A stretch of DNA of 64,000 nucleotides, from contig JAFTIR010000001.1 of the NCBI GenBank assembly GCA_017456765.1, positions 1 through 64,000 of the forward strand, given 5' to 3'. A program made the position numbers and the translations under genes. This document shows, piece by piece, positions 36,132 to 44,855 of the stretch. The stretch's first letter is position 1, and each line of letters begins with the position of its first letter. The notes under the pieces are model-generated. The model searched no databases. It was not told the origin of the DNA and saw only the letters and a program-made list of their open reading frames with translations. This DNA comes from Clostridia bacterium. Lineage in GTDB: Bacteria; Bacillota; Clostridia; Oscillospirales; CAG-382.

Positions 36132-36965
36132 TTACTTATCGTTTCTTCTCTTAACGATGAACTTGTTGGTACGATTCTTCTTGTTTCTTGTCTTGTAACC
36201 GAGTGCAGGCTTGCCCCAAGGTGTAACAGGAGTTGCACGACCGATAGGAGCTCTACCTTCACCACCACCGTGAGGATGGTCGCAGGGGTTCATTACAGAA
36301 CCGCGGACTGTAGGACGGATGCCCATATGTCTCTTCTTACCAGCCTTACCGATGTTGATGTTTTCGTGTTCAAGGTTACCAACCTGACCGATTGTTGCCT
36401 TACAGTCAAGTCTGATGATTCTTACTTCGCCTGAGGGAAGTCTTACCTGAGCAACACCGTTTTCCTTAGCCATGAGCTGAGCGTATGTGCCGGCACTTCT
36501 AACGAGCTGGCCGCCCTTACCGGGATAAAGTTCGATGTTGTGGATAAGTGTACCAACGGGAATATCGCTGATTGCGAGAACGTTACCGGGCTTGATGTCA
36601 GCGCCAGCGCCGTTCATTACTACGTCGCCAACCTTAAGGCCTACGGGAGCGATGCTGTATGTCTTCTCTCCTGTTTCGTACTGCATGAGTGCGATATAAG
36701 CTGTTCTGTTGGGGTCGTATTCAATTGCGAGTACAGTTGCAGGAACATTTTCGATCTTCTTCTTGAAGTCGATGATTCTGTACTTTACTCTGTTTCCGCC
36801 GCCATGGTGACGAACGGTAATCTTACCTGTATTATTACGTCCGGCATGCTTCTTGAGAACTGTAACAAGACTTTTTTCGGGAGTCTTCTTAGTAATTTCT
36901 TCGAAGCTGGGAACAGTCATCTGTCTTCTGGCCGGAGTAATAGGCTTAAATGTCTTAACTGCCAT
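36132..36965 (-). CDS. rplB: 50S ribosomal protein L2
   Basis: 277 residues. Needed for peptidyl-transferase assembly. Marks: [49 protein letters not shown], and the catalytic-centre region [14 protein letters not shown]. The start is ATG 36965, seven bases after GGAG; the in-frame ATG at 36977 has no ribosome binding site. Confidence 0.97.
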   Translation of the reverse strand: MAVKTFKPITPARRQMTVPSFEEITKKTPEKSLVTVLKKHAGRNNTGKITVRHHGGGNRVKYRIIDFKKKIENVPATVLAIEYDPNRTAYIALMQYETGEKTYSIAPVGLKVGDVVMNGAGADIKPGNVLAISDIPVGTLIHNIELYPGKGGQLVRSAGTYAQLMAKENGVAQVRLPSGEVRIIRLDCKATIGQVGNLEHENINIGKAGKKRHMGIRPTVRGSVMNPCDHPHGGGEGRAPIGRATPVTPWGKPALGYKTRNKKNRTNKFIVKRRNDK

Positions 36966-37037
36966 TTTTAACTCCATTTCTCGGCGATACCATGGGGATT
37001 GGCACCCCTTTGCCGCCGCATTTAACTGTTATTCTGA

Positions 37038-37331
37038 TTACATCATGCTATCGAAGAATTCGATAGTCTTGGAATCAGCTGTGAGAGTTACGATTGCCTT
37101 CTTCCATTCAGAAGTCTTACCGAAGTGGTAGCCAACTCTCTTATTCTTTGCCTTCATGCTAACTGTGTTAACCTTTTCAACCTTTACCTTGAAGATTTCT
37201 TCAACGGCCTTCTTGATGTCAACCTTGGTTGCACCGTCAGCTACTTCGAAGGTGTACTTCTTTTCAGCAAGTCTTGCCATGCTGTCTTCTGTGATAATCG
37301 GCTTGATAATTACGTCATGTGCGAATTTCAT
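37038..37331 (-). CDS. rplW: 50S ribosomal protein L23
   Basis: 97 residues. Exit-port protein that docks trigger factor and [52 protein letters not shown]. The start overlaps the rplD stop by one base. Confidence 0.95.
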   Translation of the reverse strand: MKFAHDVIIKPIITEDSMARLAEKKYTFEVADGATKVDIKKAVEEIFKVKVEKVNTVSMKAKNKRVGYHFGKTSEWKKAIVTLTADSKTIEFFDSMM

Positions 37332-37954
37332 TATGCGTATACCTCCTCGATTACTTTTACAGCGTCCTTGGCAACGATGAACATATCGTACTTAAGAATG
37401 TCGTATACGTTGAGTGTGCCGGGGATTGCTGTCTTAACGCCTTCAATGTTGGAAGCGCTCTTAACTACGAACTTGTCAACTTCGGGAAGAACGATGAGAG
37501 CCTTCTTGTCAGCACCGAGTGCCTTAAGCATTTCAACAATCTTCTTAGTCTTGAATTCGCCTGTTGCGATAGAATCTACTACTACGAGTTCGTTTTCAGC
37601 AACCTTTGCACTGAGTGCGGACTGCATAGCGATTCTCTTTACCTTCTTATTGATAGAAACCTTCCAGCTTCTGGGCTTGGGACCGAATGCGATACCGCCG
37701 TGTACCCACTGAGGAGATCTTGTTGAGCCCTGTCTTGCGCGACCGGTACCCTTCTGTCTCCAAGGCTTCTTGCCGCCGCCGGAAACTTCTGCTCTTGTCT
37801 TGGTACTCTGTGTACCCTGTCTCTGATTTAAGAGATATGCTCTGACAACGCTGTGGAGGACGGGTTCATTGATTTCTGCACCGAATACAGTAGCGCTGAG
37901 CTCCATTTCGCCCTGCTTGTTGCCTGCCATATCAAATACTGCTACGTTTGGCAT
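37331..37954 (-). CDS. rplD: 50S ribosomal protein L4
   Basis: 207 residues. The tunnel loop is [33 protein letters not shown], the family signature. In E. coli L4 also represses its own operon through the S10 leader; whether that applies here is unknown. 18 bases after rplC. Confidence 0.96.
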   Translation of the reverse strand: MPNVAVFDMAGNKQGEMELSATVFGAEINEPVLHSVVRAYLLNQRQGTQSTKTRAEVSGGGKKPWRQKGTGRARQGSTRSPQWVHGGIAFGPKPRSWKVSINKKVKRIAMQSALSAKVAENELVVVDSIATGEFKTKKIVEMLKALGADKKALIVLPEVDKFVVKSASNIEGVKTAIPGTLNVYDILKYDMFIVAKDAVKVIEEVYA

Positions 37955-37972
37955 TTATGTTTCCTCCTTCGC

Positions 37973-38596
37973 TTACTTTACTGTTGAACGGATGAACACG
38001 ATACCGCCCTTGGGTCCGGGAACCGCACCCTTAACTGCGATAAGGTTCTTTTCAACGTCTACTTTTACTACATCGAGGTTCTGCATTGTCACCTGTTCAT
38101 GACCGTACTGACCTGCCATCTTCTTACCCTTGAAGATTCTGGCGGGGTCGATAACACCCATAGAACCGGACTGACGGTGTACAGGACCTACGCCGTGTGT
38201 CATTTCAAGCTTGTGGAGATTCCAACGCTTGATTGCACCTGTGTAACCGCGACCCTTTGTGAGACCTGTTACGTCAACGCATTCGCCTGCAGCGAAAACG
38301 TCTGCCTTGATTTCGTCGCCTACATTCATAGACGCTGCATCGTCAAGTTTGAATTCCTTGAGATGTCTCTTTGTAGTTCCTGCCTTAGCCTGGTGACCCT
38401 TAGCGGGCTTTGTGAGCTTTCTTTCTTCGATGTTTTCGAAGCCAAGCTGTACAGCATCATAGCCGTCATTTTCAACTGTCTTCTTCTGAACGACTACGCA
38501 GGGACCTGCTTCAATGACTGTTACGGGGATTACATTTCCCACTTCGTCAAAGATCTGAGTCATGCCGATTTTCTTACCGATTATACCTTTCTTCAT
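37973..38596 (-). CDS. rplC: 50S ribosomal protein L3
   Basis: 207 residues. [33 protein letters not shown] at the start; RHRQSGSMG-type loop as [29 protein letters not shown]. The extension reaches the peptidyl-transferase centre. Preceded by a 200-base structured gap after rpsJ. Confidence 0.97.
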   Translation of the reverse strand: MKKGIIGKKIGMTQIFDEVGNVIPVTVIEAGPCVVVQKKTVENDGYDAVQLGFENIEERKLTKPAKGHQAKAGTTKRHLKEFKLDDAASMNVGDEIKADVFAAGECVDVTGLTKGRGYTGAIKRWNLHKLEMTHGVGPVHRQSGSMGVIDPARIFKGKKMAGQYGHEQVTMQNLDVVKVDVEKNLIAVKGAVPGPKGGIVFIRSTVK

Positions 38597-38604
38597 GTCT
38601 TTTC

Positions 38605-38798
38605 CTCCTTAGTTATTGGTTGACTGCCTTGTATTTTCCCGAAAATCTGCAACCCTCGGGATAACAGCCAACATGACCGGATTTAAATCCTGACTCCTTC
38701 GCGGTATAGACGTCGGAGCCTTTGTATTAACCTCTCACGCTTTCGCGCTCCGAGGTAATAACGCTTTGTTGTGTTGTCTGCCTGCTTGTCCTAATCAA
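38605..38798 (-). promoter_or_regulatory. Structured rpsJ-rplC intergenic RNA
   Basis: Unlike the other short gaps in the cluster, this one is about 200 bases and can form three stems in the mRNA. One joins CCTC and GAGG over a GCGC-GAAA-GCGT tetraloop hairpin (38726-38759). One is GGCTCC/GGAGTC (about 38690-38720). One is CCCGA/TCGGG (about 38638-38660). Possible roles are ribosomal-protein autoregulation, processing or attenuation; no known leader motif was recognised. Confidence 0.5.
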
Positions 38799-39113
38799 TT
38801 AGAATGTAATGATTTCGGATTCAACGCCTGCAGGAAGTTCGATATCAACAAGAGCTTCGATAGCCTTCTGTGAGGGCTTAAGGATGTCAATGAGTCTCTT
38901 GTGTGTTCTGAATTCGAACTGTTCACGGCTGTCCTTATACTTGTGAACCGCACGAAGGATAGTAACAACTTCCTTATCTGTGGGAAGGGGTATAGGACCG
39001 GAAACCTTAGCGCCGTTTCTCTTTGCAGCTTCTACGATCTTTTCTGCAGCCTGATCGATGAGAGTGTGATCGTAAGCCTTGAGTCTGATTCTGATTTTTT
39101 CCTGTGATGCCAT
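38799..39113 (-). CDS. rpsJ: 30S ribosomal protein S10
   Basis: 104 residues, first gene of the supercluster; also the NusE antitermination factor. [27 protein letters not shown] and [31 protein letters not shown] are diagnostic. The start is ATG 39113 with AAAGGAGG before it; the frame stays open upstream for 40 codons but lacks family sequence there. tuf and fus are not adjacent upstream. Confidence 0.96.
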   Translation of the reverse strand: MASQEKIRIRLKAYDHTLIDQAAEKIVEAAKRNGAKVSGPIPLPTDKEVVTILRAVHKYKDSREQFEFRTHKRLIDILKPSQKAIEALVDIELPAGVESEIITF

Positions 39114-39540
39114 TTTTTCTGCCTCCTTTAAAATTTTTGTCCTTCGTGTGTGTGCTATTATAATAAAAACGAAGGAAGTTTTAAAATGCGGCACAGTAAA
39201 TCTTGAACACGCATCCGGGTGTTTCGCGACCATCCCGAATTAAAAACCCGAAATCCAATTCGCCGTGGGAAAAGGTTTCGGGCAGCTTTCAAAGTTATCA
39301 TGTTTCCACATTCAGGCGTTCCGACAAGATTGCCGGCCGTTCCTGACGCTCGTGTTTTCAAACCTTGACGCGAATTGCGCAAGTTTACCCCTTGCCGCCG
39401 CACTGTTTCCGCTTGAAGAAACAAACGGCAAAGGAAGTCACGCTTTGCGTTTCATATTTGCTGTCGCCCGTTTATCGGACATACTCCACGGAAATTACCG
39501 ACCGAATGGTCGCAACCTCCCGCTTCATCGCACATCAAGC
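39114..39540 (-). promoter_or_regulatory. Long 5' leader of the ribosomal supercluster
   Basis: About 430 nt lie between the promoter and rpsJ. The sequence holds several complementary segments: GCGACC/GGTCGG near the 5' end around 39505-39515, CGCAAAGCG, GGCGGC, and CCCGA/TCGGG-type pairs at 39230-39290. No gene is credible inside it. A leader of this length before rpsJ suggests control of the whole cluster, but I cannot assign it to a known ribosomal leader family. Confidence 0.5.
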
Positions 39541-39546
39541 CTGGTT

Positions 39547-39575
39547 AGTATAACACAAGTCTTTTTCAATTGCAA
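39547..39575 (-). promoter_or_regulatory. Main promoter of the S10-spc-alpha cluster
   Basis: Minus strand: TTGCAA (39570-39575), 17 bases, TATACT (39547-39552). No other equally good promoter was seen between it and rpsJ. Confidence 0.75.
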
Positions 39576-39609
39576 TAGTTTTTTGGAAAAATATTTTGTA
39601 AATGTTTTG

Positions 39610-40125
39610 TGAACAAGAAGTTCTCGTTCGAGGGATTTGTTTTGGGAAAGTTTCGGCACTGCGGTGCCGAGTTTCTTTTGCCCCGATGCAAAAGAAACCA
39701 AAAAATCTCCACTCATGTGTCGGAATTTCCACAGATTCCGACACGAGCCGTGGCGGCTCTCTTTTGTTGTCCTACGGAATGTACTTGAAAATCTCGTTAG
39801 CCATCATTTTTTGATTGACTGCAAAATTCAATTTTTGGTAAGCCTGCGGAGTGTTTGCAAAAGCCATAGTCTCATTTTAGTTATCGAAAACCTTACGTAT
39901 GTGCAACTTCTGTACACCATCCGCGAAGCGGAAAATTCACATGGAGTAGTAAATGAAACTCTTAAAGCTTCACTTTTATTTCGTAGAGGGCTAAAAAAGG
40001 GGCACCGCGCCCCGTGTCGAATGCTACGGAGCGTAGCGGAGTTTTCGACACATGAGCGGAGCGTTTTTGCTTTCTTTTGTCGCGGGACAAAAGAAAGTCG
40101 CTCACGAGCCGTGAGCGAAACCTCT
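39610..40125. repeat. Array of intergenic hairpins in two similar blocks
   Basis: Block 1: CGGCAC/GTGCCG (39654-39669), GTTTCTTTTG/CAAAAGAAAC (39671-39698), GTGTCGGAAT/ATTCCGACAC (39717-39744), GAGCCG/CGGCTC (39745-39759). Block 2: GTGTCGAA/TTCGACAC (40014-40051) enclosing CTACG/CGTAG, CTTTCTTTTGTC/GACAAAAGAAAG (40070-40097), CGCTCAC/GTGAGCG (40099-40117). Both blocks contain one GTGTCG stem, one pyrimidine-purine CTTT stem and one GAGC/CGCTC-type stem, in different order. Between the blocks (39760-39990) I see nothing further. No convincing gene lies in this 500-base interval. Confidence 0.65.
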
Positions 40126-40932
40126 CTAATGCTGCTTTACAACCCTGAAGTTTTCAAACACCCATCTTCCGTCTTTCTGCACGTATTTAACATTGTATAC
40201 GCCCTGTCTTTCGACCTCATCGTTTTCGTCAAGAATGTCATAGGTAACAGAAAGGGTATAGCTTCCGTCGTCGTTTGCTTTAAGCTCATATGTGTCCTCT
40301 TCGCCGTAGCCCGCTGCAGGGAAAGCATAGGGAAGCGCATAAAGCTCGCCGTTTTTACTTTCGACAAATCTCGGTATTTCAAAGCTGTCTGTTATATCAA
40401 GAATATAGTCGCTTGCTTCATCTGCCGATATAAGAGTTGCAAGATATGCTTCAAAAGTTTTCTTATTATATATAAGCATTTCGGCATCGGGGTTCTTGCC
40501 CGCAGCCTTTGTTCCAAGATAACAGTCCGGAAGCACCTTGTAATACTTCATATCATATGCCTGATAAGTGTAATCGGCATCGGTGGCAACAAGCTCTGTT
40601 CCGACAATCCAGCCAATTGCCTCGGTTGCCTTTTTGTACTGTGACACAACATCGTCGAGGGTAGGATAACCCGCAGGATATTCGGGAATTACGCTCAGCT
40701 TTTCAAGAGCCACAGCCGCAAGAGCATCAACCTCTTTCTTTGTAAGAGTGTCCGCACCCGCTTTGTCCGTATCTTTTTCGGGAGATGTAACATTTTCTAC
40801 CTTATCTGCATCTTGCTTTGAAGGCACCTTTCCTGCGCCGTCATTTTTTTCTTTGTTGGCTGTGCACGAGCAGAACGAAACAGTCATCAGCACGGCAGCA
40901 AACAAAACAGCTATTTTTTTCATACTAAACAT
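40126..40932 (-). CDS. Predicted lipoprotein of unknown function
   Basis: 268 residues. Signal MFSMKKIAVLFAAVLMTV leads to a lipobox ending FCSC, so the mature protein would be lipid-anchored outside the membrane. A Lys/Asp/Glu-rich linker (about 26-60) is followed by a globular domain with VVSQYKKATEAIGWIVG, YLGTKAAGK and a C-terminal SYTLSVTYDILDENDEVERQG...KDGRWVFENF strand pattern. This is the style of small secreted Clostridia lipoproteins, but I recognise no family. AGGAAG precedes ATG 40932. It is last in the lrp-metA operon, 25 bases after metA. Confidence 0.78.
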   Translation of the reverse strand: MFSMKKIAVLFAAVLMTVSFCSCTANKEKNDGAGKVPSKQDADKVENVTSPEKDTDKAGADTLTKKEVDALAAVALEKLSVIPEYPAGYPTLDDVVSQYKKATEAIGWIVGTELVATDADYTYQAYDMKYYKVLPDCYLGTKAAGKNPDAEMLIYNKKTFEAYLATLISADEASDYILDITDSFEIPRFVESKNGELYALPYAFPAAGYGEEDTYELKANDDGSYTLSVTYDILDENDEVERQGVYNVKYVQKDGRWVFENFRVVKQH

Positions 40933-40957
40933 ATTACTCTTCCTATCTGTAAATATT

Positions 40958-41875
40958 CTAAATCGAGCCAAGGTCATATGGCGTTCTCTGGTACACAACA
41001 TAGTTTAACCAGTTTGAGTAAAGAAGATGTGCATGACCTCTCCAAATATTGACCGGTTCTCTTTCAGGGTCATCATAGGGGAAGTAATTTTCGGGAATGT
41101 GAGGGTTCATACCCTTTGCAAAATCTCTAAAATATTCGTTCTTTAACGTATCATGGTCATATTCCGAATGTCCCGTTACATAAATCTTTCTCATATCCTT
41201 GCTGGATGCAATGTACACACCCGTTTTTTCACTTGAAGCAAGAATGTCGATTTCGTCCTCATGCGCCTTTATGTCCTCAGTTCTTACGCCGTAGTGACGG
41301 GAATGGGGGGCATAGAAGTACTGGTCAAAGCCTCGCACAACGGGATGAGCCGGCTTTCTCACCTTATGTCTGAATACACCCGATAATTTTTCGGGAAGAG
41401 CAACCTTTTCTATACCGTGATAATAGTAAAGTGCCGCAAGGGATGCCCAGCAAATATAGAAGCAGGAATAAACATTCTTTTCGGACCATTCAAAAATGTC
41501 GCAGATTTCCTTCCAGTAGGCAACGTCCTCATATTCCTTGTCCTCAATGGGCGCACCTGTGATGATAAGTCCGTCAAACTTCTTGTTCTTTACATCATCA
41601 AAGTTGCGGTAGAAGGATTCAAGGTGGTCCTGAGAAGTATTCTTTGAGGTATAAGACTTGGTCTTGAGAAGAGTAATTTCAACCTGAAGGGGTGTGTTTG
41701 ACAAAAGACGAAGCAGTTGTGTTTCCGTCACAATCTTTGTAGGCATAAGGTTGAGAATTGCAATTTTCAAGGGACGGATGTCCTGGGTGTCGGCTCTCTT
41801 TTCCGACATTACAAAAATGTTCTCGTTTTCAAGCGTTCCAAATGCAGGAAGCGCCTCAGGAATTCTAATAGGCAT
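40958..41875 (-). CDS. metA: Homoserine O-acetyltransferase (MetA family)
   Basis: Activates homoserine for methionine synthesis. 305 residues (E. coli MetA 309). Catalytic Cys142 in [11 protein letters not shown], and the His and Glu of the triad in VTGHSEYD (His236, Glu238). Residue 111 is Glu (GAPIE). E. coli has Gly there, and Glu111 is the known determinant for acetyl-CoA over succinyl-CoA, so acetyltransferase is the better name despite the metA symbol. AAAGGA lies ten bases before ATG. 14 bases behind the DUF362 gene. Confidence 0.92.
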   Translation of the reverse strand: MPIRIPEALPAFGTLENENIFVMSEKRADTQDIRPLKIAILNLMPTKIVTETQLLRLLSNTPLQVEITLLKTKSYTSKNTSQDHLESFYRNFDDVKNKKFDGLIITGAPIEDKEYEDVAYWKEICDIFEWSEKNVYSCFYICWASLAALYYYHGIEKVALPEKLSGVFRHKVRKPAHPVVRGFDQYFYAPHSRHYGVRTEDIKAHEDEIDILASSEKTGVYIASSKDMRKIYVTGHSEYDHDTLKNEYFRDFAKGMNPHIPENYFPYDDPEREPVNIWRGHAHLLYSNWLNYVVYQRTPYDLGSI

Positions 41876-41889
41876 AATATCACTTTCCT

Positions 41890-43041
41890 TTATACACCGA
41901 AAATGTTCTTTGCTTTAACGGCAATTTTGGGACAAAACTCCTGACAGCAATAACATCTGATGCATTTTGTTTTATCTATTTGCGCTTTTTTGTCTTTGAT
42001 TGTAATCGCATCGACAGGGCAGTTGTTCTTGCAGATACCACACCCTATGCACTTCGTTTTGTTTATTACAGGTTTTCTTTCAAGAGCATCGCGAAGCCGT
42101 CCACCGAAAACAGAGGGTATCTGCTTTACAAGACCGCCTGCCGTGGAATCGGGACGTTTGAATTTACATACAAACTTCTTATAATCCTCGCCGATAACCT
42201 CAAGTTTTTCAACTTCATCGGGGCAAAGATTTCTCGAAACGGCATTTTTAACGGTTCCGACATCATCCTTGTCATAGCCCATCATGTGACTGCAAAGCAA
42301 ATCAACCGCAAAGGGATTTGCACTTACCGCAACAGCTCCCATTTTACGCAGTGTTCCGCCCGACGGGCCGTTGCCCTCCATGCAGATTACGCAGTCAACA
42401 AGGTTAATCTGCGGCGAATTTATAAGGCAGACGTCGCAAATCATGGACGCAAAGGAATCCTTTGAGGGAAATCTTGCGTGCTGTTCCGCTTTCTGAAGTC
42501 CGGGAATTGAGCCGAACATATTTTTGACTGCCGCCGTCATCTCGCAAAGCGCATGAGTTTTAAGGCGGGCAAGGTTGACTATTACATCAGCCTCTGTCAG
42601 CGGATTTATAATGTTGAAGGAATACTTTGAGTATTCGTGGTTAGAGCAAAGAGAAAAGCCGTAGTCCCCGTTGAACTTTCCGCCACCGAGGCTCGTTGCT
42701 TCAAGTGTTCCCGTTTCTCTTGCAACGCCTTCGACAAGTGCCTTGTTATAAACGCCTCCCGGGCTGTCGCAAACAACGACAGACGCGCCGAGATTTGTAA
42801 AATACTCGCACGCCGCCCTTGTATATGAGGGATGTGTTGTGACACACTTTTCGACACCGGTTTTATGCAAAAGATTGGGCTTTACGGCAACTTTTTTGCC
42901 GCAAAACTCGCTCTTTTCCCAACCGTTGTCAAGTATCACCTTATCAAACAGTGGAAAAACCACACTTTTTACATTGTCATATTCGTAATCCCCAAGGCTT
43001 TCCAAATAAACCTTGTCGGTAAAAACAATTTTATGCTGCAT
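41890..43041 (-). CDS. DUF362 protein with C-terminal 2[4Fe-4S] ferredoxin domain
   Basis: 383 residues. The N-terminal DUF362 domain (about 1-300; [43 protein letters not shown]) is followed by two ferredoxin motifs, [16 protein letters not shown] and [12 protein letters not shown] (about 335-375). Biochemistry of DUF362 is poorly known; iron-sulfur electron transfer is likely from the Cys pattern. The start codon shares one base with the aminotransferase stop, so the two are coupled. Context is amino-acid metabolism. Confidence 0.88.
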   Translation of the reverse strand: MQHKIVFTDKVYLESLGDYEYDNVKSVVFPLFDKVILDNGWEKSEFCGKKVAVKPNLLHKTGVEKCVTTHPSYTRAACEYFTNLGASVVVCDSPGGVYNKALVEGVARETGTLEATSLGGGKFNGDYGFSLCSNHEYSKYSFNIINPLTEADVIVNLARLKTHALCEMTAAVKNMFGSIPGLQKAEQHARFPSKDSFASMICDVCLINSPQINLVDCVICMEGNGPSGGTLRKMGAVAVSANPFAVDLLCSHMMGYDKDDVGTVKNAVSRNLCPDEVEKLEVIGEDYKKFVCKFKRPDSTAGGLVKQIPSVFGGRLRDALERKPVINKTKCIGCGICKNNCPVDAITIKDKKAQIDKTKCIRCYCCQEFCPKIAVKAKNIFGV

Positions 43042-44210
43042 TACTTTATTCTCTTTAAAAACTTATCAATTCTATCAATGGCACGGGAAATATGCTCAAC
43101 TGAGTATGCATAGGAAATTCTCGCAAAGCCCTCTCCCGACTGTCCGAAAGCATTTCCGGGGACAATTGCGCACTTTTCTTCATAGAGAAGTCTTTCGCAG
43201 AATTCATCCGAAGAAAGACCGTATTCCCCGATTTTCGGGAAAACATAGAACGCCCCCTCAGGCTCAAAGCAGGAAAGACCAATCTCGTTAAGACCCGAAA
43301 GAAGCATTCTTCTTCTCTGGTTGTAGCAATCCTTCATGTATTCGATGTCCTCGTCACCGTTCATGACTGCGTCAAGCCCTGCATACTGGCTCATGGTAGG
43401 AGCACACATTATTGCATACTGGTGAATTTTTAACATCTGTTTTGTTATCTCTTTGGGTGCGCAGACATAGCCGAGTCTCCAGCCAGTCATGGCATAGCTC
43501 TTGGAAAAACCGCCGACATAGATTGTTCTGTCCCACATATCGGGCAGTGCCGCAAAGGAGAAGTGGCGTCTGCCGTAGGTAAGCTCACCGTAGATTTCGT
43601 CAGTAAGAACAACAATGTTTGTGTCCTTTAAAACATCAGCGATTTTACGCAAATCCTCTTCTGTCATAATTGCACCCGTAGGATTGTTGGGGTACGGAAG
43701 AATAAGCATTTTGGTCTTTGGTGTTATGTACTTTTTGAGAAGCTCGGGCGTAAGCTTAAACCGGTCCTCAACCCTTGTGGGAATTACAACAGGCACGCCG
43801 CCGCAAAGCTCTGTCATGGGAACATAGCACACATACGCCGGCTCGACTATAAGCACTTCATCTCCCGGCTCAACAATGGCACGTATTGCAAGGTCAATTG
43901 CCTCGCTTCCGCCCACGGTTATAATCATCTCACATGACGGGTCATAGGAAACGTCAAAGCGTCTTTCGAGATAATTGGCAATCTGCTTTCTGAACTCGAT
44001 AAGACCTGTGTTTGATGTATATGCCGTCTTTCCCTTTTCAAGAGAAGTGATTGCAGCTTCTCTGACATGCCAGGGAGTCTTGAAGTCAGGCTCTCCTACA
44101 GTCAGCGAAATAACACCCGGCACTTCGTTGAGTATATCGAAAAATTTTCTGATTCCCGACGGCTTCATTGAAACAACCTTGTCGGAAAGCACCTTGGAAT
44201 AATCAATCAT
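43041..44210 (-). CDS. PLP-dependent aminotransferase, class I/II
   Basis: 389 residues, fold type I. PLP Lys in GGFSKSYAMTGWRLGY, Asn in PYPNNPTGAIM, Asp-Tyr in LTDEIYGELTYG, and the C-terminal Arg in GEGFARISYA. Resembles aromatic/aspartate-type aminotransferases (PatA/AspC group). Exact substrate cannot be read; the neighbours metA and an Lrp regulator point to aspartate-family or branched-chain amino acids. The start overlaps the lrp stop in TGATG. Confidence 0.9.
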   Translation of the reverse strand: MIDYSKVLSDKVVSMKPSGIRKFFDILNEVPGVISLTVGEPDFKTPWHVREAAITSLEKGKTAYTSNTGLIEFRKQIANYLERRFDVSYDPSCEMIITVGGSEAIDLAIRAIVEPGDEVLIVEPAYVCYVPMTELCGGVPVVIPTRVEDRFKLTPELLKKYITPKTKMLILPYPNNPTGAIMTEEDLRKIADVLKDTNIVVLTDEIYGELTYGRRHFSFAALPDMWDRTIYVGGFSKSYAMTGWRLGYVCAPKEITKQMLKIHQYAIMCAPTMSQYAGLDAVMNGDEDIEYMKDCYNQRRRMLLSGLNEIGLSCFEPEGAFYVFPKIGEYGLSSDEFCERLLYEEKCAIVPGNAFGQSGEGFARISYAYSVEHISRAIDRIDKFLKRIK

Positions 44211-44710
44211 CAGTTTATGTTACCTCTTTCGTCAATCAAATCTTCCTCGCCAAGTCCGAATGCAACACCGTTGTTCTTATATTTTTTCAGAACAAAATGC
44301 GTGCTTGTCGAAATGACATTTTCTATTGTGGCAAGCTTTTCCGCAACAAACTGCGCAACCTGCTTCATAGTTTTGCCCTCGATGATTACACAGTAGTCGT
44401 ATGCCCCCGACATAAGGTACATATCCTGTACCTCGGGGTAGTTGGAAATTCTTTCCGCCACTTTTTCAAAGCCTCTGTCTCTTTGGGGAGTAACCTTAAG
44501 CTCAATAAGCGCTGTTACATACTCTCTGTCGGTTTTGTCCCAGTCAACAAGCGCTTTGTAGCCGAGAACAACACCTTCGTTTTCAAGTTCTTCTATCGCT
44601 TTTGCTATTATATCCACAGGTCTGTCAAGCATAACCGCTATTCTTTCTTTGGTAAGTCTTGCATCGCTTTCAACGAGGGAAAGAACCTTGCTTTTAAGTT
44701 CTTTATCCAT
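44210..44710 (-). CDS. Lrp/AsnC family transcriptional regulator
   Basis: 166 residues. N-terminal winged HTH (about 5-55; KSKVLSLVESDARLTKERIAVML) and C-terminal RAM ligand domain (about 70-150; YVTALIELKVTPQRDRGFEKVAERI, YLMSGAYDYCVIIEGK). Probably senses an amino acid and controls its own operon. The start is ATG 44710, eight bases after AGGGG; a longer in-frame ATG at 44731 is not preceded by a site. The upstream 50 bases are very A+T-rich with several possible -10 boxes, but no single promoter stands out. Confidence 0.9.
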   Translation of the reverse strand: MDKELKSKVLSLVESDARLTKERIAVMLDRPVDIIAKAIEELENEGVVLGYKALVDWDKTDREYVTALIELKVTPQRDRGFEKVAERISNYPEVQDMYLMSGAYDYCVIIEGKTMKQVAQFVAEKLATIENVISTSTHFVLKKYKNNGVAFGLGEEDLIDERGNIN

Positions 44711-44802
44711 GTATATTTCCCCTTCTATCATTAAAATTGTATATAAATATTTATTATATTATATTCTCTAATAGTTATTAAATCTTTGCGATAAAGTAAA
44801 TA

Positions 44803-44835
44803 TTCCCCGACCGCTTGTATTTCGCGGTCGGGGAA
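44803..44835. terminator. CCCCGA-type hairpin after thrS
   Basis: TTCCCCGACCGC (44803-44814) pairs perfectly with GCGGTCGGGGAA (44824-44835). It follows the thrS stop by about 20 bases and separates thrS from the lrp operon. The U-run is interrupted (ATATTTACTTT). Confidence 0.6.
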
Positions 44836-44855
44836 AGTAGTAAAGAGAAAGTGTG

